Source: an uncultured Clostridia bacterium
GTDB taxonomy: Bacteria; Bacillota; Clostridia; TANB77; CAG-508
Direction of reading: 5' to 3'
Assembly: GCA_934154805.1 (NCBI GenBank)
Contig: CAKPGM010000005.1
Coordinates: 1 to 64,000 of the forward strand
Length of the DNA stretch: 64,000 nucleotides
Part shown: piece after piece, positions 8,737 through 16,150 of the stretch
Layout: every line of letters begins with the position of its first letter
Numbering within the stretch: the first letter of the stretch is position 1
Notes under the pieces: generated by a model
Database searches by the model: none
What the model saw: the letters and a program-made list of their open reading frames with translations, nothing else
What the model was told of the DNA's origin: nothing
Translations under genes and position numbers: made by a program

Positions 8737-8925
8737 TTTTTATTAAAAAAAATATATATTTAATTAAAAATAATTTAGTTTATATATAGCATAACTCTAA
8801 AGAAAAAACAATACCATAGAATAGCAAAAGATATAAAATAAAATATAGTACACTTGAAATAATCTTAGAAAGAGAAGAATTACAAGCTTTTAATGTTTTT
8901 ATTAAATATATATTTTTAATTAAAA
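8737..8925 (-). promoter_or_regulatory. Invertible promoter segment, promoter pointing into the prepilin-Ig gene (ON)
   Basis: Inverted repeats at 8737-8770 and 8896-8925 share the core AAAAATATATATTTAAT when one is reverse-complemented. Between them a minus-strand promoter reads TTGTTT (8806-8811), 17 bases, TATATA (8783-8788) with an upstream TGC. Its sequence is homologous to the promoters in three sister segments, but the whole block is inverted relative to its gene. Transcription would start near 8776 and reach the ATG at 8676 after about 100 nt. Confidence 0.75.
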
Positions 8926-8937
8926 TTTTTAAAAAAA

Positions 8938-8977
8938 CTGCCAATTATGCATCTCTACATAATTGACAGTCATTTTT
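8938..8977 (-). terminator. Terminator of the alarmone synthetase gene
   Basis: ACTGCCAATTATG pairs with CATAATTGACAGT, flanked by A and T runs. It isolates the gene from the invertible segment downstream. Confidence 0.85.
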
Positions 8978-9667
8978 TTAGCATAATTCCGGTTCTTCAT
9001 CCGCATTTGGTTCTCTTAGTTTCATTTCTATTTCCGGATATATTTTAAACAATGTTTCTTGTTTGCCCAAAACTCTTGCAGTATTTCCTTTTATTTCATA
9101 ATAGGTTGGCAATTTACTATATACCATTTCTGGATCTTGTCTATACGTTTCTAATATTTTTGATATATTCTTTTTTTTATATCTTGAATATGCTAATTCT
9201 CCATTAACACATTTTTCTTCCAATTCTTTAGTCCAATATTGTATTTCAACTATTGGGAAGATTGTTCCACTTGCCAAACCACTATTTTCAGCATATTTTT
9301 TGTCCATATCTACAATTTGATGTGTTCCATCATATTTTTCTTTGCCATCTGTTCCATGTTGTCTTGTTTCAAGAATAACAAATATTTTAGAAATTTCGTC
9401 CCTTATACTTTGAGCATCATTTCCATCTTTGGCCACTATTCTTATTCCAAAACAATCATCAGGAACTTTTTTTAAATCATTTTCATAGGCAGATTTAAAA
9501 CTTTTTAATCTACCTGATATATGAACGTCCTCATCGATTAAACCACTTTGTGTCATCTTCTCTATTACATAGCCTACCATTTTCGCTATGATTTCATAAC
9601 CTTCTCTTTGGTCTTCAATATACTTTTTATAGCATTGCTCTTTTTTTTCTTTTTCCTGCAAATTCAT
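8978..9667 (-). CDS. RelA/SpoT-domain (p)ppGpp synthetase-like protein
   Basis: This 229-residue protein has a stand-alone RelA/SpoT nucleotidyltransferase fold. Family features are visible: HISGRLKSFKSAYEND near residue 50 (substrate-binding basic motif), DDCFGIRIVAKDG near 75 (the D-x-x-G-I-R-I core), YDGTHQIVD near 112, and IVEIQYWTKELEEKC near 140 (the E-I-Q motif that holds catalytic residues in synthetases). There is no hydrolase, TGS or ACT domain, as in small alarmone synthetases. It would make (p)ppGpp or a related pyrophosphorylated nucleotide from ATP. It is monocistronic, with promoter at 9691-9719. A toxin-like nucleotide pyrophosphokinase role cannot be excluded. Confidence 0.75.
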   Translation of the reverse strand: MNLQEKEKKEQCYKKYIEDQREGYEIIAKMVGYVIEKMTQSGLIDEDVHISGRLKSFKSAYENDLKKVPDDCFGIRIVAKDGNDAQSIRDEISKIFVILETRQHGTDGKEKYDGTHQIVDMDKKYAENSGLASGTIFPIVEIQYWTKELEEKCVNGELAYSRYKKKNISKILETYRQDPEMVYSKLPTYYEIKGNTARVLGKQETLFKIYPEIEMKLREPNADEEPELC

Positions 9668-9690
9668 CCCTACTTTCTTTGCCGTTCTAT

Positions 9691-9719
9691 ATCATATCAT
9701 ATATATAATAATTTTTCAA
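9691..9719 (-). promoter_or_regulatory. Promoter of the alarmone synthetase gene
   Basis: The minus strand reads TTGAAA, 17 bases, TATGAT, about 25 bases before the start codon. Confidence 0.65.
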
Positions 9720-9768
9720 GTCCTATTTATTATATGCTACTATTTTCACCAAAATTCCTATTTCACAG

Positions 9769-9826
9769 CATAAGAGACCTATTTTCATAGGTCTCCACTT
9801 CTATTATGCACTTTATGTGCTTTTTC
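9769..9826 (-). terminator. Hairpins downstream of spoVG
   Basis: GAGACCTATTTTCATAGGTC forms a strong hairpin (9771-9791), and a smaller one (GCACTTTATGTGC) lies nearer the stop codon. The T-tail is weak, so efficiency is uncertain. Confidence 0.55.
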
Positions 9827-10111
9827 TTATTCAGCTGGTGTTTCAGAAACTGGTTCTGGATCTTCAGCTTTATCATAAGCTTCTAATATAGCATCTTTAA
9901 TCTTATCTCTTGTAGCTTGATTAATAGGATGAGCTATATCATTAAACTTTCCATTTCTTTCTTTTCTAGGCATAGCTATGAATAAACCGTTTTTGCCATC
10001 TATAACTTTGATTTCATGAACAACAAATTCATTGTCAAATGTTACTTGAGCAACAGCTTTCATTTTATTTCCTGAATTTACTTTTTTAATACGTACTTCT
10101 GTGACTTCCAT
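9827..10111 (-). CDS. spoVG: SpoVG, RNA-binding regulator
   Basis: This 94-residue protein begins MEVTEVRIKKVNSGNKMKAV and contains the hallmark GLFIAMPRKERNGKFNDIAHPI, diagnostic of SpoVG. SpoVG binds nucleic acids and affects septation, sporulation and virulence genes in Bacillota. A longer frame begins at 10129, but the start at 10111 matches the family, with a GGCGGTG ribosome-binding site inside the longer reading. The acidic tail (KAEDPEPVSETPAE) is typical. A sigma-H-like promoter lies upstream, matching sigma-H control of spoVG in Bacillus. It is divergent from murC. Confidence 0.95.
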   Translation of the reverse strand: MEVTEVRIKKVNSGNKMKAVAQVTFDNEFVVHEIKVIDGKNGLFIAMPRKERNGKFNDIAHPINQATRDKIKDAILEAYDKAEDPEPVSETPAE

Positions 10112-10172
10112 TTGAGCACCGCCTTCCAATGTTTTTTTATTTGTACAAAATTTTGTATGTACATATATTATT

Positions 10173-10199
10173 ATTCTCCATTTTATTACTTTTTCCTTC
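10173..10199 (-). promoter_or_regulatory. Sigma-H-like promoter of spoVG
   Basis: The minus strand reads GAAGGAAAAA, then about 10 bases, then GGAGAAT, close to the sigma-H consensus (RnAGGAwWW, 11-12 bases, RnnGAAT). B. subtilis spoVG is the classical sigma-H target, so the match fits the gene. Confidence 0.65.
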
Positions 10200-10321
10200 T
10201 ATTTTTGCAAATTTTTTTAAATTATTAAAATGCACGTATTTATTTTCATCTGAATATATTAGAATAAAACATATATTTTTATTAATTTTACTCAATGCAA
10301 AAATAATATTTGTTTTTTATA

Positions 10322-10350
10322 TTGAAAAACTTGTTTTTTAAGTATATAAT
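10322..10350 (+). promoter_or_regulatory. Promoter of murC
   Basis: It reads TTGAAA, 17 bases, TATAAT, about 37 bases before the murC start. Confidence 0.85.
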
Positions 10351-10387
10351 ATATTGAGTTAAATTTATGTAAAGGGGTGCTTACACG

Positions 10388-11776
10388 GTGGTTCATATTG
10401 ACGAACTAAAAAAATATAAACATATACATATGTTAGGAATAGGCGGAACAAGTATGAGTGGTATTGCCACTATTTTAAAAAAATGGGGAATTTACGTTAC
10501 TGGTTCTGACGCTAATCATTCTGAATTAGTAGATAAATTATTGACTGAGGGTATTCATGTTACAGTTGGTCATGATTTAGATAATTTAAGAAAAGCAGAT
10601 TTAATAGTTTATAGTGCTGCTATATCTAAAGAAGATATTGAATATAAAGAAGCTGAAAAACTTAATATAGAATTAATGGAAAGGTCCACATTTTTAGGAC
10701 TTATTACAAAAGCTTTTAGAAATACTATATGTGTTTCTGGAACTCACGGAAAAACAACTACAACTTCAATGATTTCTGTTTGTTTCTTAGAAGCTCATAA
10801 AGATCCTAGTATTCAAGTGGGTGCTATTTTAAAACCTATAGGCGGAAATAACAGAGTCGGCAATAGCGATATATTTGTACTTGAATCTTGTGAATATGTT
10901 GAAAGCTTTTTAAAGTTCCATCCAAAAACAGAGGTTATTTTAAATATAGATAATGACCATTTAGATTATTTTAAAGATCTAGATCATATAAAAAATGCTT
11001 TTGTTAAGTTTGTAAAACTATTACCTAATGATGGCTTATTAGTTTTAAATGCTGATGACGCTAATTCAGTTGACTTATACAAGAATACAAATGCCAAAAT
11101 CGTAACATTTGGTATCAATAGTGAGAAATCTAATTTTACAGCTAAAAATATAACATTTGATAACAATGGATTTCCTCTTTTTGACGTATACAGAAACAAT
11201 TCTTTCTACAAGAGTATAAAACTTTCCGTACCTGGAATGCACAATGTTTACAACGCTCTTGCTTGTATTGCAACTTGTTATGAATACGGAATTGATAAAG
11301 AAACTATTAAAAATGGACTTTTAAAATATACTGGAGCTCATAGAAGATTTGAATTTGTTGGAAATAGTAATGGGGCTTCTATATATGATGATTACGGTCA
11401 TCATCCAACAGAAATTAAGGCTGTATATGATGCTATGAGAAAGAAAAAATATAATAGATCTTGGGTTGTTTTCCAACCACATACTTATAGTAGAACTAAA
11501 AATTTGTTAAGCGATTTTGCTAATGCTTTAGTTGGGTTTGACAATATTATAATTACAGATATTTATGCTGCAAGAGAGTCTAATACTGTTGGAGTTTCGC
11601 CACAAGATTTAGTAAATCAAATTAATCTTAATAGAATTGGAAAACCTGCTATTTATATGTCTGATTTTAACGATATTGCTAAATATATTAGAGATAGAGT
11701 TATGCCTAACGACATAGTTTTAACAATTGGTGCAGGAACAGTTACCAATATTGGTCCAATGATTATTAATAAATAA
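10388..11776 (+). CDS. murC: UDP-N-acetylmuramate--L-alanine ligase
   Basis: This 462-residue enzyme adds L-Ala to UDP-MurNAc using ATP, the first step of peptidoglycan stem-peptide synthesis in the cytoplasm. The Mur ligase order is visible: Rossmann-like start HMLGIGGTSMSGIA, ATP loop VSGTHGKTTTTSM near residue 118, central domain with LNIDNDHLDYF near 185, GMHNVYNALACIA near 278, and the C-terminal YDDYGHHPTEIKA near 340. HGKTTTT and HHPTE are typical MurC marks. The start is GTG at 10388, after AAAGGGG. It is monocistronic with a hairpin terminator. Length is normal. Confidence 0.97.
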   Translation: MVHIDELKKYKHIHMLGIGGTSMSGIATILKKWGIYVTGSDANHSELVDKLLTEGIHVTVGHDLDNLRKADLIVYSAAISKEDIEYKEAEKLNIELMERSTFLGLITKAFRNTICVSGTHGKTTTTSMISVCFLEAHKDPSIQVGAILKPIGGNNRVGNSDIFVLESCEYVESFLKFHPKTEVILNIDNDHLDYFKDLDHIKNAFVKFVKLLPNDGLLVLNADDANSVDLYKNTNAKIVTFGINSEKSNFTAKNITFDNNGFPLFDVYRNNSFYKSIKLSVPGMHNVYNALACIATCYEYGIDKETIKNGLLKYTGAHRRFEFVGNSNGASIYDDYGHHPTEIKAVYDAMRKKKYNRSWVVFQPHTYSRTKNLLSDFANALVGFDNIIITDIYAARESNTVGVSPQDLVNQINLNRIGKPAIYMSDFNDIAKYIRDRVMPNDIVLTIGAGTVTNIGPMIINK

Positions 11777-11780
11777 AATT

Positions 11781-11806
11781 TACGCTTCCATTTAACTGGA
11801 AGCGTA
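11781..11806. terminator. Bidirectional terminator between murC and the thioesterase
   Basis: TACGCTTCCA pairs exactly with TGGAAGCGTA around TTTAAC. It serves the converging genes on both sides. Confidence 0.85.
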
Positions 11807-11812
11807 TTTGTT

Positions 11813-12538
11813 TTAGTATAACTCGACTATTGCGTGTAGTGTTTTTTCATCTTCTGATTTTATTGTAACTATATGTTTTCCGTTTTGTTTAGTATATAAG
11901 CAAACTATCTTATCATCTGGTTTTATTTGCCTTTTATACATTATTTCTATATTATTTAATGTTTCATTCTCATATACTTCTGCTGGTAATGTTTCATATG
12001 CATAATTTAGATAATTAACATTATGAACATGTCCATTCATATCAATATCTCCTCTTAATACAGGACAATCCCTTTTTAAAATCACCGTTTCTGGTTCTGC
12101 TAACTTATCAATTTTTCTTTCTTCAAAAACAGATATATCTTCTGGTTGATAGTCTTTTTCTATTTCTGGTGTTATTTCTGCAATCTTTCCTCTCTTAACA
12201 TCTATCATCGCCCACTTTGCAGTTGCTATAACTGCTAAATTTCCATCCTCATCATACATTTTGTAATCTCTATATGTAAATATTCTATTTATATCTCTTG
12301 CCCAAGTATGTGTTTCTACTTCTGTATTATATTTAGGTCTTGATAGCACTTTAATTTTCCAAGCTAGAATTACCCAACCTTTTCCAGTTTCTTCTATGTC
12401 AGTATATCCACACTTTATAGAATCTGAATGCATTCCTCCTGCATTTTCTAATATTTTTATTATCGCTCTATTTTTTATTAGATTATTCTTATCTATGTCA
12501 GTAAAACCTATTCTATACTTACATTTATATATTGCCAT
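11813..12538 (-). CDS. Acyl-ACP thioesterase (FatA/FatB-type, tandem hotdog)
   Basis: This 241-residue protein releases fatty acids from acyl carrier protein in the cytoplasm. The N-terminal hotdog shows YRIGFTDIDKNNLIKNRAII and the GKGWVILAWKIKVLSRPKY strand pair. WARDINRIFTYRDYKMYD follows. The second hotdog has RGDIDMNGHVHNVNYLNY with Asp, Asn and His in the D-x-N-x-H-x-x-N arrangement expected for the active site. Length fits bacterial acyl-ACP thioesterases. It lies 62 bp after a radical SAM gene on the same strand and may share its transcript. Substrate chain length cannot be told. Confidence 0.88.
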   Translation of the reverse strand: MAIYKCKYRIGFTDIDKNNLIKNRAIIKILENAGGMHSDSIKCGYTDIEETGKGWVILAWKIKVLSRPKYNTEVETHTWARDINRIFTYRDYKMYDEDGNLAVIATAKWAMIDVKRGKIAEITPEIEKDYQPEDISVFEERKIDKLAEPETVILKRDCPVLRGDIDMNGHVHNVNYLNYAYETLPAEVYENETLNNIEIMYKRQIKPDDKIVCLYTKQNGKHIVTIKSEDEKTLHAIVELY

Positions 12539-12600
12539 TTTGTTCTCCTCTTTTCGTATCTCATTTCCGCATTATATTCTATTTTTGTAATTGTGTCAAA

Positions 12601-13485
12601 TTAAAACTCTGGTACATATTCCTCTTCGTGTTTTCCTAAATCCTGCATATATCCATTTTCTATATCTAACAAATATAAATATTTTTCTATTTCTGAATAT
12701 TCTTTTTTCGTTAATTTTCTATTTATCTTTTCATCTTCTTTTGCCTTATAGGTTGGAAAGTATTGTGCCATTACGCTTACATATGCCTTTGTTTCTACAT
12801 TTTCTTTTAACCATTTCAAAATATGTTTTGAATTTTGAATATAGTTTGGTAATACTAGATGTCTGATTATTACTCCCTTTTTTATAATACCATTATCATC
12901 AAATTCCGTTTTTCCAACTTGTTTTATCATTTCTAATATTGCTTTCGTTGCTACTTTAAAGTAATTTGGTGCTTTTGAGTATTTAATAGCAAGTTCATCA
13001 TAGTAATATTTCAAGTCCGGTAAATAAACATCTACAAATCCATTTAAAGCCTGTATTGTTTCCACATTTTCATAACCATTTGTATTATATATTACTGGTA
13101 ATTTAAGTCCTTTTTTCTTTGCAATTTTTAGTGCTTCTATTATTTGATATACATACATTGTTGGAGTAACTAAGTTTATATTATTTGCCCCATTTTCTTG
13201 TTGCTTTAAAAATATATCTGCCAATTCGTCTATTGTTATTTCGTAGCCTTTTCTTTCTTGGCTTATTTTATAATTCTGACAATATATGCAATTCAAGTTA
13301 CATCCTGAAAAGAATACTGTTCCTGAACCGTTCTTTCCACTTATACAAGGTTCTTCAAAATAATGTAAAGAATATAGATCTATTTTTATTTTATCATTAC
13401 ATCCACATTTTCCAATTTGTCCTTTTAACCTATTTACTTTACACCTAAACGGACATATTTCACATTTTTCTAATTGTTCTAACAT
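12601..13485 (-). CDS. Radical SAM protein, PflA-like (PflX/COG1313 type)
   Basis: This 294-residue protein has the radical SAM cluster motif CNLNCIYCQNY (C-x3-C-x2-C) near residue 64, preceded by an N-terminal CEICPFRCKVNRLKGQIGKCGC cysteine set that may bind a second metal centre. GANNINLVTPTMYV and YNTNGYENVETIQ follow, as in the COG1313 family of pyruvate-formate-lyase-activating-enzyme homologues. It would cleave SAM to a 5'-deoxyadenosyl radical; the substrate is unknown. No glycyl radical enzyme is adjacent, so an activase role is not supported by context. Its start has an AAGAGGAAAGAAG ribosome-binding site. Confidence 0.85.
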   Translation of the reverse strand: MLEQLEKCEICPFRCKVNRLKGQIGKCGCNDKIKIDLYSLHYFEEPCISGKNGSGTVFFSGCNLNCIYCQNYKISQERKGYEITIDELADIFLKQQENGANNINLVTPTMYVYQIIEALKIAKKKGLKLPVIYNTNGYENVETIQALNGFVDVYLPDLKYYYDELAIKYSKAPNYFKVATKAILEMIKQVGKTEFDDNGIIKKGVIIRHLVLPNYIQNSKHILKWLKENVETKAYVSVMAQYFPTYKAKEDEKINRKLTKKEYSEIEKYLYLLDIENGYMQDLGKHEEEYVPEF

Positions 13486-13688
13486 CTTCTTTCCTCTTTT
13501 CGCATATACATTTTACTATTATTTGCTTGATTTAGCAATATTTGAATGTGTATTTTATAATTTTAGTTCGCTGTCCGGCAAAATCGTGCGTCAAAGTTCG
13601 ACAACAAAATGTATTTTTTCTGTTTTAGGAGAATTTAATTTCTTCAAACAATATCTATTTTTATTCTGGAGTTTCATAAAAATAAAAC

Positions 13689-13725
13689 TGACAACCATTA
13701 AGATTGTCATTTTTATTTATTTCAT
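13689..13725 (-). terminator. Terminator of the prepilin gene at 13728
   Basis: TGACAAcc pairs with ATTGTCA, with AT-rich runs on both sides. It lies directly after the stop codon. Confidence 0.7.
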
Positions 13726-13727
13726 TT

Positions 13728-14936
13728 TTATGATGGTTCCACATTTCCCATATTCACTATTCCTATATATTCTTTATTGTCTTTTACTAGTATTATTGTT
13801 TGATCCGTGTATCCTAAAGAACCTCTTTTGCTTATCTGTTTGTCATATAATACTATATCGATCATTATCGTTTCAATATATGACGTGTTATTATTTTCAT
13901 CTATTCTTATTTCAGATGTCACTTCTACTTTCTCATTATTATACATAATATATGCTTCTTCAAAGTTTGTATATTCATCTGTTATCTCAAATTTTAACAT
14001 AATATATACATAACCATGTGAATCCTTTTCTCCTACTATTGTATACAATGGTAAACTCTTATCTATATTGGTTACTTCTACTTCTTTTGTATATATTTTT
14101 CCTGTTAGTATGTCTTGTACCTTGAATGTATATGTACCATTCTCTGTGGCTATATATCTGTTTGAAGTTTCATTGTCTGGGTTTGTTATAGTATAACCTT
14201 CTATCATTTTAGTAGATTCGTTATAATAAAATTCAATAAGTATTTGACCTGTAATTCCATTTATTCCAAGTTCACTTGTTTCCACTGCCGTCCAAAAAGC
14301 ATCTTCGGTCGCCTCATCTATCCATTGTTGGTTCTTTACCCATTCTACCGCCTCTTGAAATGTTGTGCAATTTGCTGATGGGTCTTGTTTATTCACTACC
14401 TTTATATACCCATTTCTAATTATCTCTTTCTTCTGGTTTTCACTTAGCAAATTTATAAAATTGCTAAGTTCTTCTTCATTTTTGATTGTTGGTATTGTAA
14501 GTCCCTCTACAGATTCAACTTTTAATATAACCACTCCTGATTTTTCTGTTGCTGGTGTTTTACTGATATTTATTTTTACATTTCCATATTCTATTTGTTT
14601 TAATATACTTCCGTCTCTTCTTTTTATTGTTATTATTTCGTTTTCTCTATCTATCTCGTCTTCGTTTAAAAGTTTTCTTGAAAGTAAACTTTGTAATACA
14701 GCGTTTGCATTTTCTATGCTTTCCCCTGTTTCTGATTTTATAAAATTATTCTGTTTCCATAGTCCTATTTCATCTTCTACTTGTGATGCCCTTGTTTCTA
14801 GTCTAGATTCTTTAGATTTTCCTATGATTCCATTATTGTCTAATACTAAACTTATACTCACTCCCACTAGTATTAAAAGTACTACTATTGTTACTACCAG
14901 TGCTATTAAAGTTATTCCTTTTTTATTTTTTAACAT
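13728..14936 (-). CDS. Prepilin-like surface protein with long exported domain
   Basis: This 402-residue protein begins MLKNKKGITLIALVVT, with a hydrophobic helix to about residue 28, then NNGIIGKSKESR. The rest is a hydrophilic exported region without a family I recognise. Around residues 225-300 it looks like repeated Ig-like strands (ENGTYTFKVQDILTGKIYTKEVEVTNID). The Glu5 of classical pilins is Ala. Upstream lies an invertible segment (14961-15144) whose promoter points away from this gene, so in the state sequenced it is probably not expressed. The ribosome-binding site GGAGGAAAAATT supports the start. Confidence 0.82.
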   Translation of the reverse strand: MLKNKKGITLIALVVTIVVLLILVGVSISLVLDNNGIIGKSKESRLETRASQVEDEIGLWKQNNFIKSETGESIENANAVLQSLLSRKLLNEDEIDRENEIITIKRRDGSILKQIEYGNVKINISKTPATEKSGVVILKVESVEGLTIPTIKNEEELSNFINLLSENQKKEIIRNGYIKVVNKQDPSANCTTFQEAVEWVKNQQWIDEATEDAFWTAVETSELGINGITGQILIEFYYNESTKMIEGYTITNPDNETSNRYIATENGTYTFKVQDILTGKIYTKEVEVTNIDKSLPLYTIVGEKDSHGYVYIMLKFEITDEYTNFEEAYIMYNNEKVEVTSEIRIDENNNTSYIETIMIDIVLYDKQISKRGSLGYTDQTIILVKDNKEYIGIVNMGNVEPS

Positions 14937-14960
14937 AATTTTTCCTCCGTTTTATATATA

Positions 14961-15144
14961 TTTTTATTAAATATGTTATTTAATAAAAATATTTAATCTT
15001 TCAAGCAATCTTAATTCTAAGTTTAGATCATTTTCGGTATTTTTTATGTTTACAATTATTTGTTTTAATCTATTGACTTTTTTCCTACAGTTGTGCTATA
15101 TATAAAATAGTTAGTTTTAATTAAATAACATATTTAATTAAAAA
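14961..15144 (+). promoter_or_regulatory. Invertible promoter segment, promoter pointing away from the prepilin gene (OFF)
   Basis: Inverted repeats at 14961-14989 and 15115-15144 share the core TTAAATATGTTATTTAAT. Sister segments at 25571 and 59231 have ATATATAAT instead of ATATGTTAT at this place, and here both arms carry the variant. The internal promoter reads TTGACT (15073-15078), 18 bases, TATATA (15097-15102) on the plus strand, away from the gene at 13728 and toward the acyltransferase gene at 15261. Confidence 0.78.
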
Positions 15145-15200
15145 ATTATTTCTTCATATGTATACTAAGCCAAAATTTTATATTTTGGTTTCTTTTTTAT

Positions 15201-15229
15201 TTGACAAAAGTCGACATTCATTGTACAAT
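15201..15229 (+). promoter_or_regulatory. Promoter of the 2-oxoacid acyltransferase-like gene
   Basis: It reads TTGACA, 17 bases, TACAAT, placing transcription start near 15236, 25 bases before the ATG at 15261. A nominal TTG-initiated frame from 15201 is therefore promoter sequence. Confidence 0.85.
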
Positions 15230-15260
15230 ATTGTCATATATTGAAAAAGGGGATAAAATA

Positions 15261-16112
15261 ATGTTTGGACACAGAAGTGATGGTAGGAAATTAAAAACTC
15301 TTCCTCCATTTTTTAGAGTAATTCCTAGCGTAATGCTAGAAAGATCAGATGCACAAGTTTATTTTAAGCAAGACATCTCTCTTAAGACTATAGATGATTA
15401 CATCGACAAAAAAGCTGCAGAAGGAACTAAATTTTCTTATATGAATATAATTTATGCAGCATTAGTTAGAATTTTAGCTGAAAGACCTCAGTTAAATAGG
15501 TTTGCTATGAATGGCACCTTATATGCTAGAAATCAAATTCTAGTTTCTCTAGCTATTAAAAAAAGTCTTTCTGACGAAGGTACTGAAACTACTATTAAAA
15601 TGCCTTTTACAGGAACTGAAAACATTTTCGAAATAAAAGAAAAACTTGATAATGTTATAGAAAATAATAAAGATACGGGTACAGTTAATAGTACTGACCG
15701 TCTTGCAAAAGCTTTAAGTTTAGTATCTAATGGTACTTTAAGAAGAGCTATTAAATTCTTAAGTTTCTTAGATAGACATGGTATAATGCCTAAGGCAGTA
15801 ATAAATGCTAGTCCCTTTCATACTAGCTTGTTCTTAACAAATGTTGGTTCTTTAGGAATTGATAGTGTTTATCATCATTTATATAATTTTGGAACTACTA
15901 GCTTATTTTTTGCTATGGGTAAAAAGAAAAAGAGCTTTATCTATGACGATGACGAAATACACGAAGAAAAGTGTATCACTATTGCATTTGTTGGAGATGA
16001 AAGAATTTGTGACGGTTATTATTTTGCAAACTCATTTAAGTTACTAAGTAAATATTTAAGAAAACCCGAGTTGCTAGAAGAACACGCACAAGTAAAAGAA
16101 GATATAAAATAA
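15261..16112 (+). CDS. Stand-alone 2-oxoacid dehydrogenase E2-type acyltransferase domain protein
   Basis: This 283-residue protein has the E2p/chloramphenicol-acetyltransferase fold without lipoyl or subunit-binding domains. Visible are GTKFSYMNIIYAALVRILAE near residue 60, RPQLNRFAMNGTLYARN, and a C-terminal VGDERICDGYYFANSFKLL that corresponds to the catalytic H-x-x-x-D-G motif with His replaced by Glu/Arg at the usual place. Loss of the catalytic His suggests altered or no acyltransfer. Such lone domains occur in many Clostridia; their substrate is unknown. The start at 15261 follows AAAAAGGGGATAAAATA. It has its own promoter. Confidence 0.75.
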   Translation: MFGHRSDGRKLKTLPPFFRVIPSVMLERSDAQVYFKQDISLKTIDDYIDKKAAEGTKFSYMNIIYAALVRILAERPQLNRFAMNGTLYARNQILVSLAIKKSLSDEGTETTIKMPFTGTENIFEIKEKLDNVIENNKDTGTVNSTDRLAKALSLVSNGTLRRAIKFLSFLDRHGIMPKAVINASPFHTSLFLTNVGSLGIDSVYHHLYNFGTTSLFFAMGKKKKSFIYDDDEIHEEKCITIAFVGDERICDGYYFANSFKLLSKYLRKPELLEEHAQVKEDIK

Positions 16113-16116
16113 TATT

Positions 16117-16142
16117 AAAACCCTGAGTTGTCTCAGGGTTTC
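16117..16142. terminator. Bidirectional terminator
   Basis: AAACCCTGAG pairs with CTCAGGGTTT around TTGT, between converging genes. Confidence 0.85.
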
Positions 16143-16150
16143 ATCATGTT

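Noticed and set aside
15201..15260. N-terminal extension of the acyltransferase-like protein starting with TTG at 15201
   Set aside because: That TTG is the start of the -35 box of a consensus promoter, and the ATG at 15261 has a good ribosome-binding site.
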